Shown: positions 1-11,155, counted from the stretch's first letter. The stretch: 64,000 nucleotides of DNA from Calliopsis andreniformis (GCF_051401765.1 NC_135066.1:19385001-19449000); one strand, 5' to 3'. Notes: generated from the letters alone by a model not told the origin. Numbers and translations are program-made.

Positions 1-2265
1 AATTCAGTAATTTTCAGAGCTCGTTTTTAAAGCTTTTACTAAGTGATCAGAAAGTGGCGTTATATATATAATACAATGTTTGTAAATATCTACTTAGTGA
101 GATTATTAAATGCCTCGTGTAGTCTAATATCTTGGGATAAATTAATACTTGAAAAAGTGATTTTTAAGTAGTCTAAACCAAAAGTAATAAAAAATCACAA
201 CTGGCAAAATTATATATACGTTGTACGCAATTTCACAATGATGCGAATTATTAGAGAATGTAAAGAAATAATGAATGAATAATTAATTAATACTTACAAA
301 TTGAATAAAAACTAAATAGATAACTACGGAGAAAATTTATTCATAAATGAGATTGAATATATATTATGTTAATAGTAGGTTAGCAGTTAGCATGAAGTTG
401 TATGACATAATAATATTAATATTAATGTTACTAGTTCATAAACAATCAAAAATATTGACCGAGAAAAGGTTAAATTGACCACGTTGTTTTTATAAGAAAT
501 GTTTCCTGCTCATTGACGCACTCTTGTTTTTGTTGAAACACCGTGACTCAACGTGTTTTCTTTATAAATTTTACACTAGTGTTTTAATTTTTACTTTATC
601 AACTTATTGTGAGTAATAAATTTTGAAACATTGGCGAAGTTGTGTACGCCTACCTTACATATGTTTCGATACAGGCTCAATGGTATGATATACTTTACAT
701 CTTCTTGAAACTATTCCGCCACTTTGCCTATACTTTGTCTTTGAGGTAAATTAAAGCTAGTATCTAATAAGTAAACTCCAAACTGATGTGGAGTCGAAAA
801 CCTACATCGAAAAACGGGAAAGTATGAGCGTCCCAGCAAGCTTGTATGAAGACAACACTGTAATTTGGTTAATGATGAGTATCATACCTTGGGTAGAAAG
901 GATGCCTTGAGATGGCCACAATAATAAAGTTTTTATTAAAATTAAGAATGAATTATTTTTTTCATATTCATGAAGGATATTTCTTTGAGTTTATTATCTC
1001 TTTCAAAAGATTTTCATCTTTATTAGTTTAGAACGTATTTGAGTACCTATCAGTGACGTTTGGATTACTTTTATAAAAGCCGAATTTATTTTGATAGGAA
1101 CAAATACTCTAAATATTATAGCTATATGCGTTTATTCTTACATTGATTAATATTATATACATATTGTTCAATTGAACACTGTTCATCTTACTGTTCATCA
1201 GTCAATGTAACATAGCAAATTTTTGAATTATGATACTGTTGTAGTAAATGAACGATACTAATAAACTCAACTTTGATATTCTTCTTAACTGATGGACGAA
1301 ATTTTTACCTGTGTTTATAAGCAACGTATGTACTTAATTACAAATTGTTACGCAGCGTTGGTCAAATAACTGAATCTGTAATATTTCTCTCTATTTTTCT
1401 CATTTGTAAGTTATTATTTTTATTTGTTACTGTTATATTTATTAGAATATTCTTAATAATTAACGGGAAGTTATTCATTACTTATTAGATGTATAAAAAT
1501 GAAGTAGGGCTTTAACGAAACTTTCATTATTTTATAACAGTACCATTTCGAAATAATTCACACGCTTATTAAGTTTTCTTGAAACTATTCTTTTACTTCA
1601 CTTGATCATCACCTTTGAGTAGACAAAATTTAAGGTGCTACTGGTTGAACTGATTTAAGAATTAAGTTTCTTTCATTGTTCTCCTTCGACTGATTCAAAG
1701 GTGTAAAATTATATGGAGACGACACCATACGAATTTTCATTCTCACCAGAATTACCACATGTTTGGAAGGATAATTCAGAATACTTTATGAATTAATTTC
1801 AATGTTAAAAAAGCCTACGTCTTTGAAGTTACTCACTCCTACATAAGAAACGAAAGTTATAATGAAGAAATAAAAACAAAGCATAGAGCAAGGAACTCAA
1901 TCAACGTGTTAATAGAATTACTTCCCAAGATTCCAAAATATATTTAATTTCATCCAAAAATATCCTCTAGTTGACTTAAACCATTAAAGTTTTTGCTACT
2001 TTTTGTTTTTATAAATTAATAATTTATTTCAACTTATTATAAATGATTGCACATTTAAATACTAGGCTTTTTTCAATTTTGGAATTAGACGCAGCTCGTT
2101 TATAACTCTGACATAATAGAATTAGGTATTAAATAAAAAATGTTATAAAATAATTAAACGAAAAATGATTTGCTTGTGCAAATAAAGAAACACTTTGTGT
2201 TTAAAAAAACACAAAAACAATTAGTTTATATTTATATTTCCCACTTGGTTTATTTGTGTCAATAG
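1..2265. other. Gene-free AT-rich stretch, presumed intron
   Basis: No exon-like ORF is visible on either strand. Because a plus-strand terminal exon begins at 2266 after a splice acceptor, this stretch is most simply the last intron of that gene. I see no repeat or RNA gene in it. Confidence 0.5.
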
Positions 2266-2596
2266 GTATTCTGATATCAGTCAGTATGACAACGTGCCCA
2301 TTCGAATGCGAAGGTCTTCGCCACGCAGCCAGAAGAAAAATCGCGACGTTTCCTTCAGTGTTCCACCATCAACTGAAAGCTATGGCAAGGCTTACGAGAA
2401 AGCCAAAGATGAAATTGAAATGCTTGAGGAATGCTTCGGAGCGCTGCGAGCTACGAGTACAGGAACACAAACACCTGGAATCGCAATACCTTCGTCACCG
2501 ACTGATCCAGGATACGTGCGGCACACTGCCAGCAACTGGCCTCAGGAAATGAAAACAAAAACTCCTGGTTCCAGTCCTAACCACGTTAGAATATGA
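2266..2596 (+). CDS. Terminal coding exon of an unrecognised plus-strand gene
   Basis: A pyrimidine-containing acceptor ending in AATAG (AG at 2264-2265) opens a frame of 109 full codons that ends at TGA 2594-2596. The first base, G, completes a codon begun in an upstream exon outside the window. The peptide is basic and Ser-rich at first (IRMRRSSPRSQKKNRD), then has a short charged helix (KAYEKAKDEIEMLEECF), then a Thr/Pro/Ser-rich tail ending SSPNHVRI. It looks like the disordered C-terminus of a signalling or scaffold protein. GC content is clearly above the flanks, which supports coding. Two overlapping ATG-started frames exist; this one has the more protein-like composition and continues back to the acceptor. 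I do not recognise the family. Confidence 0.6.
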
Positions 2597-2905
2597 ATTG
2601 GGCAAGTTGAGATGCGCATTTTATAATAACTGAAACATTCTTGTGGAAAATAGTGTATGTGTAAAAATTGAAAAATTTTGTTTTTCTGAGCCATGTATCA
2701 CACTTTTTTAAACAAAAAACCAAATTAAAAAATGTTGGCATTTACATTACTTTCCACAAGATCGCTCCAATTATATTTTTATTGTATTGCATTTAATCAT
2801 TTGAGAGTGAGTTTCCCTCGATTTTTCGAAGAGCAAGCATTTCGAAGATTTGCCTAATAGCAGGTCTGGATTGTTTCATTAATAAAATGCGTGACGAATG
2901 AAATG
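2597..2905 (+). terminator. 3' UTR and polyadenylation signal of the left-edge gene
   Basis: After the stop codon the sequence is AT-rich. A canonical AATAAA lies at 2881-2886, followed about 30 bases later by a GT-rich stretch (GTGGATGTGAGGGTGTAAGG, about 2915-2934), the usual arrangement of a cleavage and polyadenylation site. The predicted 3' UTR is about 300 bases. Confidence 0.5.
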
Positions 2906-3981
2906 TCCCGAAATGTGGATGTGAGGGTGTAAGGTTGTATGTCTCTTCAATGTATAGTAGCTTAGGCAAGGTCCACTCAAGTGGCGTGTTGTGTGATACC
3001 CTTGAAGGTACAAGCCATTAAATGTGTTCTTTGCTACTTCTTGGTTCACATATATTTTTTTAATTTTTGATCTTGTGTTTCTGCAAAAATATTGCAAATT
3101 GTATAAAAACATACGCTATCATGTTGCCTATAAAAAAAACATTAAAAATATTCCGGTTTCATTTTTAAATAAAACCGTTTACAAAAAAAACGCTGGACCA
3201 TATTACCGCGAACATTCTGTATCTTCGTCCACGATATGAATACCATAGCCCATTTCTTTCACGAGCCATTCTGGCTCTTGCGCTGCACCAAAATGAGCCA
3301 CGCGCCATGGGACCCTGGCTTGTAACTTGTACTTCTGTTCATTTACGGCCATTTGACGAACAAGTAGTCGCGAGTCGTGAATGACAAACCGCGCAGAATA
3401 TGTAGCTAGCAACCCCAGTTGCTAACTGGGCAAAATTTTGAACCTTTGTTGAACTGTGCGTTCAGATGTACAGCGTGTTTCTAAACATATGGAACATTTT
3501 TAGAATTTGTAAGTTATAAGTGTCTAAAGATTTGGTGGAAATCACCAGAAGTAAGCCCGCGTGGAGACCTCGAGCAGATTATCGAACATACGATATCTTT
3601 ACGCATCGTTACCACATTATCGCTTATGTAAGCACAGTTGCAGCTGCGAGCGTCTCTCGAATTCTGCACTGTTGAAGTTGCTACGTTGCAATCAACCAAT
3701 ATAAAATCACCTAAAATCCCTCCATGATTCTGTAATGGAAATGAATTAAACTTATGAATAATAGAACGGTAATAGAACCATCATTTGAAACAGATGTAAT
3801 GACAACGCGTAGCGTTTTGGAAAATCTCTTGTTGATCACACCTGTATCGGACATTGTGAACAATAGTAATATTAAATTGTATTGTAAAACTTCATATTCT
3901 GGTTTTTACCTCGCAATCTACATAATTAATGTTTCTGTGCTAATATATGTTAGATACCACTCTAGCTTAGAAAATATTTAT
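2906..3981. other. Intergenic stretch with one GC-richer minus-strand ORF
   Basis: Mostly AT-rich and featureless. A 69-codon minus-strand ORF at 3412-3203 is richer in GC than its surroundings and ends VDEDTECSR. It has no convincing splice sites or known domain, so I do not call it a gene. The 86-codon ORF at 3754-4014 runs into the mobile element and looks random. Confidence 0.4.
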
Positions 3982-4240
3982 ACAGGGTGTAACAAAGATG
4001 TTGCAGTTCCTTGAAAGGGGTGATTCAGGGGGTGATTTGAAACTTTCCTTATCAACTTTTTCCTTATCGAGAATGTAAGATGAGGCTCCAGCGGCAAACT
4101 CGTGCTCTCATTGGTCGGTGTTTTTCGTTAATAACTCGTTAACGAAGCCTCATCTTACATTTTCGCTAAAGAAAATGTTGTTTCAAATCACCCCCTGAAT
4201 CACCCCTTTCAAGGAACTGCAATATTTTTGTAACATCCTG
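3982..4240. mobile_element. TA-flanked hairpin MITE, mariner-like ends (copy 1)
   Basis: The left end reads CAGGGTGTAACAAAGATGTT and the right end is its near-perfect inverse (AACATCCTG at the edge). The two outer arms pair over about 60 bases, including GGGGTGATTCAGGGGGTGAT, and an inner pair (TGTAAGATGAGGCT with AGCCTCATCTTACA) extends the foldback. A TA lies before the left end. It has no coding capacity. A diverged relative lies at 10936. Confidence 0.75.
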
Positions 4241-5029
4241 TCTACACATCGTTTAGTCTTAGATAAGTAACTCATCGCTTCTTTCTATCTTCTATACATA
4301 ATCATGCATCTGACCGTTCCATCTCTTACTCACTGAAACTGAGTCATACGCCTAAACCTTTTATCAGTTCCGAACCTTACCCTCAAGCCCTTACTCATCA
4401 ACCCCTACCTTAGAATACTCCTTACTCCCACTACCTCCAAAAACCAAACTTCCGATCTTATAAAGGCTTGCGTTAAGAAGCAAAAGTAGAGAATTATAGA
4501 ATCAGAGAATCATAGAAACTAACAGTCTTATAAACTACAGTCTAAGTGTCTAGATCATAAGATTTCGTGTATTTAAGTTTAGTTGAATAAAAGTTTTTAT
4601 TACTAAACATCGGAATCCAACATATATTAGGGTGTGATTAAATCGTAAGAATGCGTAAGTGTAAGAATGAGCAAATGTAAGAATGCGAGAAACAAATTAT
4701 ATGAGTATCACCAATCTATCAGTTGAGGAATATAGAAAGAAGAATAACACACACATGTATGTACACACGCATTATTTCTAAGAAACCGAACCGCATCTTG
4801 TGAGAACTCCTGCACTTTATCGCTAAGGCGTTACAATTATGCAGCGTAAGCTTTTTGATAACTAGCCCAGTCTAGACCGCTCTCGAGGGCTTGAAGCTGC
4901 ATCACTTTTTGTAGTATAGTTGCAAGGTGTGTAATGGGGTATAGAGTCTGTAGGACTTATACCCTTTTCTTTAGTTTCCTTAGTCAGTTTTTGAGTCGAA
5001 TTTCACTCGGTTAAAAGGACTTGTAGTTC
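4241..5029. other. Gene-free stretch
   Basis: AT-rich sequence with a few Pro/Leu-like pyrimidine runs around 4350-4450. I found no ORF, repeat or RNA gene that can be supported. Confidence 0.4.
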
Positions 5030-5072
5030 TTTATTATTATTATTATTATTATTATTATCATCATCATCATCA
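5030..5072. repeat. (TTA)n-(TCA)n microsatellite
   Basis: About ten TTA/ATT triplets run directly into about five TCA triplets. A simple-sequence repeat. Confidence 0.9.
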
Positions 5073-8000
5073 CCACTATTACTTTTACTGTTAAAGTTCA
5101 TTTTTAACAATAAACGTATTTTAATCGCGTGTATTGCGCGCGTGCGTGTGTGTTTAGTTTTTCAAGCAGATAAGGCATGGATTCACTGCAAAACATAATA
5201 TCAATTGGAAAATTGTTTTAAGGGGATACATTAGTCACTTGACTTTTCGAAATTGCCAGGTTGGTATTCTGCTGTTGCAGTTTCTGTTATAGACATAGTA
5301 TTACCCTTGACTAAGTATACAACCAGACCTAACATCTAATCCAATGTATGCTCTAGAGCAATGTTAACTCAACTTTTAAATTCACAAATAACAGAACTCT
5401 AATACAATGTATCTTTTACTTATAGAGGTCTGACGTATCAGTAATTTCAATATTTAACACTTATCTACTATTAAAAAGTCTCTAGACTAAAATATACTGT
5501 TAAATCAGTATAACATAATTCCACAAATACTTTAAACTTATTAGTATAATTTCTCAAACAAACAATTGTCACTTTTAACAACTCACCAATAGATTTATAA
5601 TTCATACTAACTCCTTTAAGCAATTATAGTATTATTATCAAACACTTAGCATTATTCAACACAAACTCCCAAGTATAAGTTTTAATTGAAACTCCAATAT
5701 TCGCTCTGAAATTACATTATTAAACCTTTTCTTATCATACCTTCAACCCAATAGAACACCAATATAATTTATATGTAATACATAGGAACTCTGGGGTATC
5801 AATAACAACAATTAATGAATTCACTAAATCATTGCCTAACCTCACTGTAATATTATAATACTTGATCACATCTAATTCATACAATGTAACACAGTTAACA
5901 TTCTAAAGTCAGGAACTCAAATACCACTCACCCTGTACATAAAACACTCCACTTTTAGAAAGTCCACTTCTTCTAAATAATAGAACCAGCAAAATCTGGT
6001 AAACACATGCCCTGTCCTCAACTCTTACATTCTGCAGATCCCCCTGCTTACAATCGAAAACATCGAACAATAGACTTTAAATTTCCAAGGAAAGTAACAG
6101 CTAACAGACACGCCCTCGTAAAATAGCTGTTATAGCCATAAAACATTCTCAAAGACCGCACGGGCGAGAGCCCTTAGTCCCTCAGCCAATTTCTCGAATT
6201 TCTAAATAATTCACACATATTTCAAATACACACTTCAACGTGTAGTCTGTTGATCGCTGAATATCTGCAACAAATAATTAATTAGAATAGAGTCACTAGT
6301 CAGAGCACATACAAGCTTAATAGTATAAACCGAAAGATCTAACAGACAAAAGTCCGAGAGATCGATCAATTAAACTTTAAACTTAAATCTTAGTATAAAC
6401 TGAAATCAATAATTAACGATTGCAGAAGCAACGATCTACTGACGAGAACACGCACGTACACTGATAGTGATCGGAATCGAGGTTCACGTCGAGTAATAAA
6501 TTAAAACTTAATTTAAAATTAAAAGTAAATTAAACTAGAATCAAATAAACTCACTCGCGAACTATTAGTGTGATCTCCCTGATCGAAGGAGCGAGCGTTC
6601 AGCCGACCAAAAGTTCGGAAGTTCACCGTCTTCTGATCACCTGAAACACAATTGTACTGATTTCGAGCCACTTGGAGTCGTTGAAGTCCTAGAAGCACGC
6701 GAATCTCACCTGTGATAGGGCGCAAGGCGAGTCACGGGCCCACACGCGCGAGCGCCTCGACCACCGCATGCACGCTTCAATCGACTCGCGGGGAGGGAAA
6801 ATGCACGCGATCAATTGACTGAGAGCCTCCCCATGGATCGATGCATTTGTTTATCCTCCCGCTTGTGATGGGGATGGATCGTGAAGTGGCACACTCTCAT
6901 CATCAATCCCGCGAATAGTTTATCTGAAAAGATTTAGGCTAATTAGTAATCGACTAATACTATATATGTTAAAAGTTACAGTAGTTATCCTCTTACATAT
7001 AAATTGCTAGAGTCAATTGTAATAGCTATTAGAAGCACGCGATAAAGGGGAATACTTTACGAGAATCGTGATCGATCAATCAGAATCGAGTAAGTGGATT
7101 GAAAGTCGCGAGTACGTTAGTCTCTCCGTTTTGAGGAAGTAGACATGAAAGAAGGCGTCTCAATTTGACATCCTCATGAAGCTAATGTAATCTTGACTGA
7201 TAGCCCCGAACACACGTTCGATATCAAGGACAGGGGAAACATTTCACTTTAGACTTTGAATTTAAAAAAGAAAAAAAATTTTTCTTTCCTTACCAAATTA
7301 CGAATAAGTCACGTAAAATTAAATAAATTCACTAAACAAGTAGAATCAATAGTTTTAGAACACTGTTTCACAGGTAAGTAATGACTCTGGAAAGCTCGAA
7401 ATACAATATCATAATTTTCTTACAAATTAAAATTAACTTAAAAAAATTAAAATCACGCACTCACTTAATTCCGTAATATTCAACTTGAAGTGAGCCTCGA
7501 GACTGAGAACTATCTCAGGAATTTACCAGCTTATCTAGAACATAAACAATAATATTTGTAATTAGTGGGGCCCTCAGATTAATCCCAATAGAATAATCGA
7601 ACCATTTAATTACTATACTCGAAATTCTTGACGAAAAACAGTCTCGTCAATCTTTACAAATTGAACTCTAAAAACTCACATAGTTCAATGAACAAGTTAA
7701 ATTTCTAACTAACGTATCTAGATAACATAGATTCACATAACTCAACTATATATACAAATAGTTATCACTAAACTCAATTAAAAAAAAAGAAAAAACCTTT
7801 TTATTATACACTTATGATACACCAGATAATAGTCTTCGCTACATTCTAATATTTAATAACATCCCAGACTAACACACTATATATTATAATAGATGAATCA
7901 ATTTTTACAATTCTCCTCTAACAAGTTTAAACTAAACTTAAATCTAAACTGAAACTTTAACATACGCTCATTGATCATTAAGCTAGAAAAAGATAAGAAA

Positions 8001-8374
8001 GATAAGAAAAAGCTTTTCTCAAATTGAACTGACCGAGAACGAGAAATTGTAAATTGATCGTTGAGGTCCAAATAATATATCATAAACTCAAAAAAAATCT
8101 TTACTGACCCAACTAGATAAAGGGAAAAAGAGCTCAAATCGAAAAGAGAAGAGATACATATGTATATGTATACTTAACAGGAAAGAACAAGAAGTACAGT
8201 GATTATCTAAATAAGCCACAAAACATCAATAAAGGACTATTGAAATAAACAACTAATATCTAGATATCCACATATCTACAAGAACAAGAAAGGTAAGTGA
8301 AACATACATAGTCTTTAATTTCACTACAAACTAATAATAACAACAACTAACAATTAAATAAATCAACCAGAAAG
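5073..8374. other. Gene-free stretch, possibly 5' part of an unclassified element
   Basis: No ORF of interest. A GC-richer core at about 6560-6900 contains many GATCGA/CGATC words. From about 7300 the plus strand becomes markedly A-rich and G-poor, and this skew continues through the ORFs up to 10.9 kb, so at least the second half may belong to the same mobile or virus-derived element. A good splice-donor match (AAG then GTAAGT) occurs near 8290-8296. No matching terminal repeat was found near 10.9 kb. Confidence 0.3.
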
Positions 8375-8449
8375 AACGCTGATGCTAGACAATAAATATA
8401 AATGATATCTAACACTAATACTAATACTTTGATTACTAACATCAGCGTT
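8375..8449 (+). other. Stem-loop with 10-bp perfect stem
   Basis: AACGCTGATG at 8375-8384 pairs exactly with CATCAGCGTT at 8440-8449, closing a loop of about 55 bases. It is followed directly by a long A-run. It lies in the A-rich region upstream of the ORFs at 8663-10897. Function unknown. Confidence 0.5.
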
Positions 8450-8453
8450 TCTC

Positions 8454-8520
8454 AAAAAAAAAAAAAAAAAAAAGAGAGAGAAAGAGAGAGGGGGAGAGAG
8501 AGAAAAAGAAAAAAAAGAGA
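8454..8520 (+). repeat. A-run and GA-rich low-complexity tract
   Basis: About 20 A residues run into a purine-only GA-rich tract. Simple sequence with a strong strand bias. Confidence 0.9.
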
Positions 8521-8638
8521 GTGTTCCTGTTTCTTTTATGTCTGTCCATAAAATCACTGTCATATACAACACTCATCAGTTAATTTATGAAGTAAAATAT
8601 CTACAGGCGAAATGGAAAATAAATTCACATCAGTAAAT

Positions 8639-8680
8639 AACCTAAGGAACTACAGATTATAACCTAAGGAACTGAAATTA
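8639..8680 (+). repeat. 22-bp imperfect tandem duplication
   Basis: The words AACCTAAGGAACTACAGATT and AACCTAAGGAACTGAAATTA lie head to tail just before the first ORF of this region. The second copy supplies the first in-frame codons after the upstream TAA. Confidence 0.6.
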
Positions 8681-9037
8681 TCAATAAGAAATAAAGACAG
8701 GAACTACATATTAAATTGCATAAGATGTAACCCGACCATTTACAATGTAGTATTGGAAGAGGGAGCCGAGTGGTACGAGGCTGAAAGAATACAAGAAAAG
8801 GAAATACAGGAAAGAGAAGCAACCGCGAATAATATAATAGAGGAAACACTAAAAACAACGGTAATAACAAAAACTATAATAACAATGGTAGACCAGGAAA
8901 AAGGAAATAGAAACGGGAAAGAGGGGAAGGAAAATAAAATTGAGGAAGATGAGGACCAATGGCTCGACGCCATCAAAACGAAAATACAAAGACACAAGAA
9001 TATTAACGAATTAGACCAATCCGGACTAATAAGGTAA
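8663..9037 (+). CDS. Acidic/charged ORF A without a start codon
   Basis: The frame is open from just after a TAA at 8660-8662 to a TAA at 9035-9037, about 124 codons. The first half (RNKDRNYILNCIRCNP, then LEEGAEWYEAERI) looks protein-like; the second half is a Glu/Lys-rich helix ending DELDQ-like (HKNINELDQSGLIR). There is no ATG before about codon 74, so if it is coding it needs an upstream exon, a non-AUG start, or it is broken. The next ORF overlaps it in the -1 frame. I cannot assign a family. It lies in the A-rich block that ends with the DUF4780-like ORF and may be part of a mobile or virus-derived element. Confidence 0.4.
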   Translation, partial: PKELKLSIRNKDRNYILNCIRCNPTIYNVVLEEGAEWYEAERIQEKEIQEREATANNIIEETLKTTVITKTIITMVDQEKGNRNGKEGKENKIEEDEDQWLDAIKTKIQRHKNINELDQSGLIR

Positions 9038-9537
9038 ATACTAATAAACAAGAAATCCAAATAATTAAATGCCTCTCAACAAACGTTAAAACAACAGCAA
9101 CAACAATCAACATAGATAACAAAGTCACAAGGAACACATACAACAATGAGATTGAATTCATAATTATTTCAGACAGTGAGAATGAAGACGAGGATGAATG
9201 TAGTAACTACAGGAAAATATCTTACTCCCCCATACCATTGAACGAGACAGACGATACAGACACTGATTATAATAATTATTTTAACAATATTTTTGACAAT
9301 AATGACAGTAGTGATATAGATTATTTAAATAACATTGAAAATTACAACACAGACAATAATGATTCAAGCATATTAATCACAAAACGAAAACATAATAGAC
9401 GAAGAATATACACAAGCGACACAGATGAAGACGAGACTAGTACACCTAAAAAGATAAAAACCTCAAATAGGACTCTAATAGTTATATTAAATAGACTTAC
9501 AAGAGAAACAATTAATAAATATATAAATAAAAAATAA
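9007..9537 (+). CDS. Acidic ORF B in the -1 frame, with SUMO-interaction-like motif
   Basis: Open for 176 codons after a TAA at 9004-9006 and overlapping ORF A by 31 bases. It contains no in-frame ATG at all. Its N-terminal third has EFIIISDSENEDEDE, a hydrophobic patch followed by Ser and acids as in SUMO-interacting motifs. The middle is Asp/Asn-rich, and a basic stretch (KRKHNRRR) and SDTDEDETSTPKKIK follow. The lack of a start codon and the frame offset suggest either that A and B were one gene split by an indel or that B is read through frameshifting; I see no classical slippery heptamer in the overlap. Family unknown. Confidence 0.4.
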   Translation, partial: RIRPIRTNKVNTNKQEIQIIKCLSTNVKTTATTINIDNKVTRNTYNNEIEFIIISDSENEDEDECSNYRKISYSPIPLNETDDTDTDYNNYFNNIFDNNDSSDIDYLNNIENYNTDNNDSSILITKRKHNRRRIYTSDTDEDETSTPKKIKTSNRTLIVILNRLTRETINKYINKK

Positions 9538-9979
9538 AAGAAGAATAAGAAAAAAATATATAATAATAAATAGGAAACAAATAAATAAAATGGTGAAAAA
9601 AAAGAAAAAAGAAAAAAACTGTTTTTTTAATTAAAATTAATTAAAAAAAAATAAAATAAATAAATAAATAAAATAAAATAAATTTATAATAAATAAGCAA
9701 AGATATAGATAAATAGTACATAATCATGGACGGGCTTGGCAAACAGGTAAACTCCTTTCACACATAAATTAATATACTTAATATACATGTATACATATAC
9801 ACCTAGTATATATACTAAAAACCAGTAAAATCTTAATATAACATATTATTAATAACACCCTAACACCATAACTGTAATTGTTATAATAAAAACAATATCT
9901 CAACACTCTAACACACTATACAATACAGATCCATGTCTTACGAAGTTGCAAATCAATAACCCCGCTTCTTATCAGCAGA
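9538..9979. other. A/T-only-like spacer
   Basis: Very A-rich low-complexity sequence (runs of AAATAAATA) at 9540-9720, then ordinary AT-rich sequence. It separates ORF B from ORF C. A possible splice acceptor (ATACAG at about 9923-9928) precedes ORF C. Nothing else is seen. Confidence 0.4.
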
Positions 9980-10897
9980 ATGGCAACGCAAAAAAAAGTT
10001 GAACTAACGGGCACGCAACTAATCGAAACCGAAAGCAGCGATACCAACGAGGAATTCAATATAGAGGACGATTCATGGCCCACTACGCCAACGAACCCTG
10101 CAACGCCACCACCACCCTCACAGTCGCCACCTACAACAAAGGAGTCGACAGAGGAACCAAAGAGGAGCGAAAATGAAATACAACCACAGGAGGCAGTGGA
10201 GGAGGAGATCAGTCAAACTCAGGCGAAACACCCACGGCCCCCTCAAACCATCAATACGAAAGTGCAGAAATCGAATCAGATCGAAGCGAGGCCGGGCACA
10301 TCAGACACATCGGGTGTAGGAGGTAGAAGAAAAATTGTGAAAAGGGAAGAAGACAAAAAAGAAGAACTAAAAACTGTCATGAAACTATGCTTGGCGCCCA
10401 AACAATATCCGAAAATAAAACTCAAAAAGGAACAACAACACAAAATATTTAGTCAAGTAATGAAGATGGGACTCAAGACGGGCATTAGACCCGTATGCAA
10501 AAAGATTGGATATAAAAATGGCTATTTCTGGATAGATGTGCAAGACGAAGGAACTGAAAAGTTATTAGTTAAAACGGCACAGGAGAGTGTAAATAGTCTA
10601 GGGATCGAGCTTGAAATATCTAAACAGAGTAGTATAGAAAACAAAAGAATTATAAGATGTACAACGTCCCTCACTGACCTTACGCCTGGGGAGCTCGTCC
10701 AGGCCTTTAAGATGGATACTAAGCAAATTGATGTTTCCGATTGGAAAGCTATCTCGGAACCAAGAAATGTCAAAGACGGGATCGAGATGACCTTTCAGGT
10801 TGGGGGCAGAACGGTCGGGTTCCTCAGGCAGAGGGGCATGACGTTGCCTCTCTTAGGAGGTGTATATAGCGGTACTTTTAAAATCCTAGTAGATTAA
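9980..10897 (+). CDS. 305-aa protein with DUF4780-like C-terminal domain
   Basis: The longest ATG-started ORF on the plus strand. Residues 1-60 are acidic and then Pro/Thr-rich (NPATPPPPSQSPPTT); 60-120 are Glu-, Gln- and Lys-rich and disordered, with RPGTSDTSG; from about 130 a folded domain starts at KLCLAPKQYPKIKLKKEQQ. The order of motifs (Tyr-Pro then a Leu-rich helix, a GYFWIDVQDEGTEKLL strand-helix, a DWKAIS segment, and a Gly-rich GGVYSGTFKIL end) resembles the insect DUF4780 family as I remember it; no profile search was run. That family occurs in many diverged copies in insect genomes, and I infer a mobile-element or virus origin here from the surrounding A-rich block. Its own role is unknown. 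A MITE begins 38 bases after the stop and may have cut off the element's 3' end. Confidence 0.6.
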   Translation: MATQKKVELTGTQLIETESSDTNEEFNIEDDSWPTTPTNPATPPPPSQSPPTTKESTEEPKRSENEIQPQEAVEEEISQTQAKHPRPPQTINTKVQKSNQIEARPGTSDTSGVGGRRKIVKREEDKKEELKTVMKLCLAPKQYPKIKLKKEQQHKIFSQVMKMGLKTGIRPVCKKIGYKNGYFWIDVQDEGTEKLLVKTAQESVNSLGIELEISKQSSIENKRIIRCTTSLTDLTPGELVQAFKMDTKQIDVSDWKAISEPRNVKDGIEMTFQVGGRTVGFLRQRGMTLPLLGGVYSGTFKILVD

Positions 10898-10935
10898 ATG
10901 TTAAATAAATAATAAATATATAGTAAAAATGTATA

Positions 10936-11155
10936 CAGTGTGTCCCAAACTAAGTGCGGGAGCCGGAAAGGAAGATTCCTGGGGTGATTCTAAACAACAT
11001 TTTCCTTTGCAAAAATGTCTCGAAGCTTTGTTAACAAGTTGTTAACGAAAAACCTCAACCAATCAGAGCGCGAATAGCGAGCGCTCGGCCGATCAGCGAC
11101 AGGTCACAAGCTACGCGGAGCGTTTGCTACTCACCGTGCTCGAGGCTTGTACAAG
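10936..11155. mobile_element. MITE of the 3982 family, right arm missing (copy 2)
   Basis: It starts CAGTGTGTCCCAAACTAAGT after a TA and continues with words shared with copy 1 read from its other end: GGGGTGATT, AAACAACATTTTCCTTTGC, GTTAACGAAAAAC, ACCAATCAGAGCGCGA. No inverted partner is visible on the right, so this copy is truncated. The boundary at the right is approximate. Confidence 0.6.

Noticed and set aside
2256..2552. 98-codon plus-strand ORF overlapping the left-edge exon in another frame
   Set aside because: Its composition is less protein-like, and it is a shadow of the frame that continues back to the acceptor at 2266.
3203..3412. 69-codon minus-strand ORF with higher GC
   Set aside because: No start context, splice sites, known motif or neighbouring exon; kept only as a remark.
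8740..9060. Hydrophobic 106-codon minus-strand ORF that looks like a membrane protein
   Set aside because: It is antisense to the Lys/Glu-rich ORF A; A-rich codons read backwards give Phe, Leu and Ser.
5073..10940. LTR retrotransposon spanning 5-11 kb
   Set aside because: No matching long terminal repeats, reverse transcriptase, protease or integrase motifs were found.
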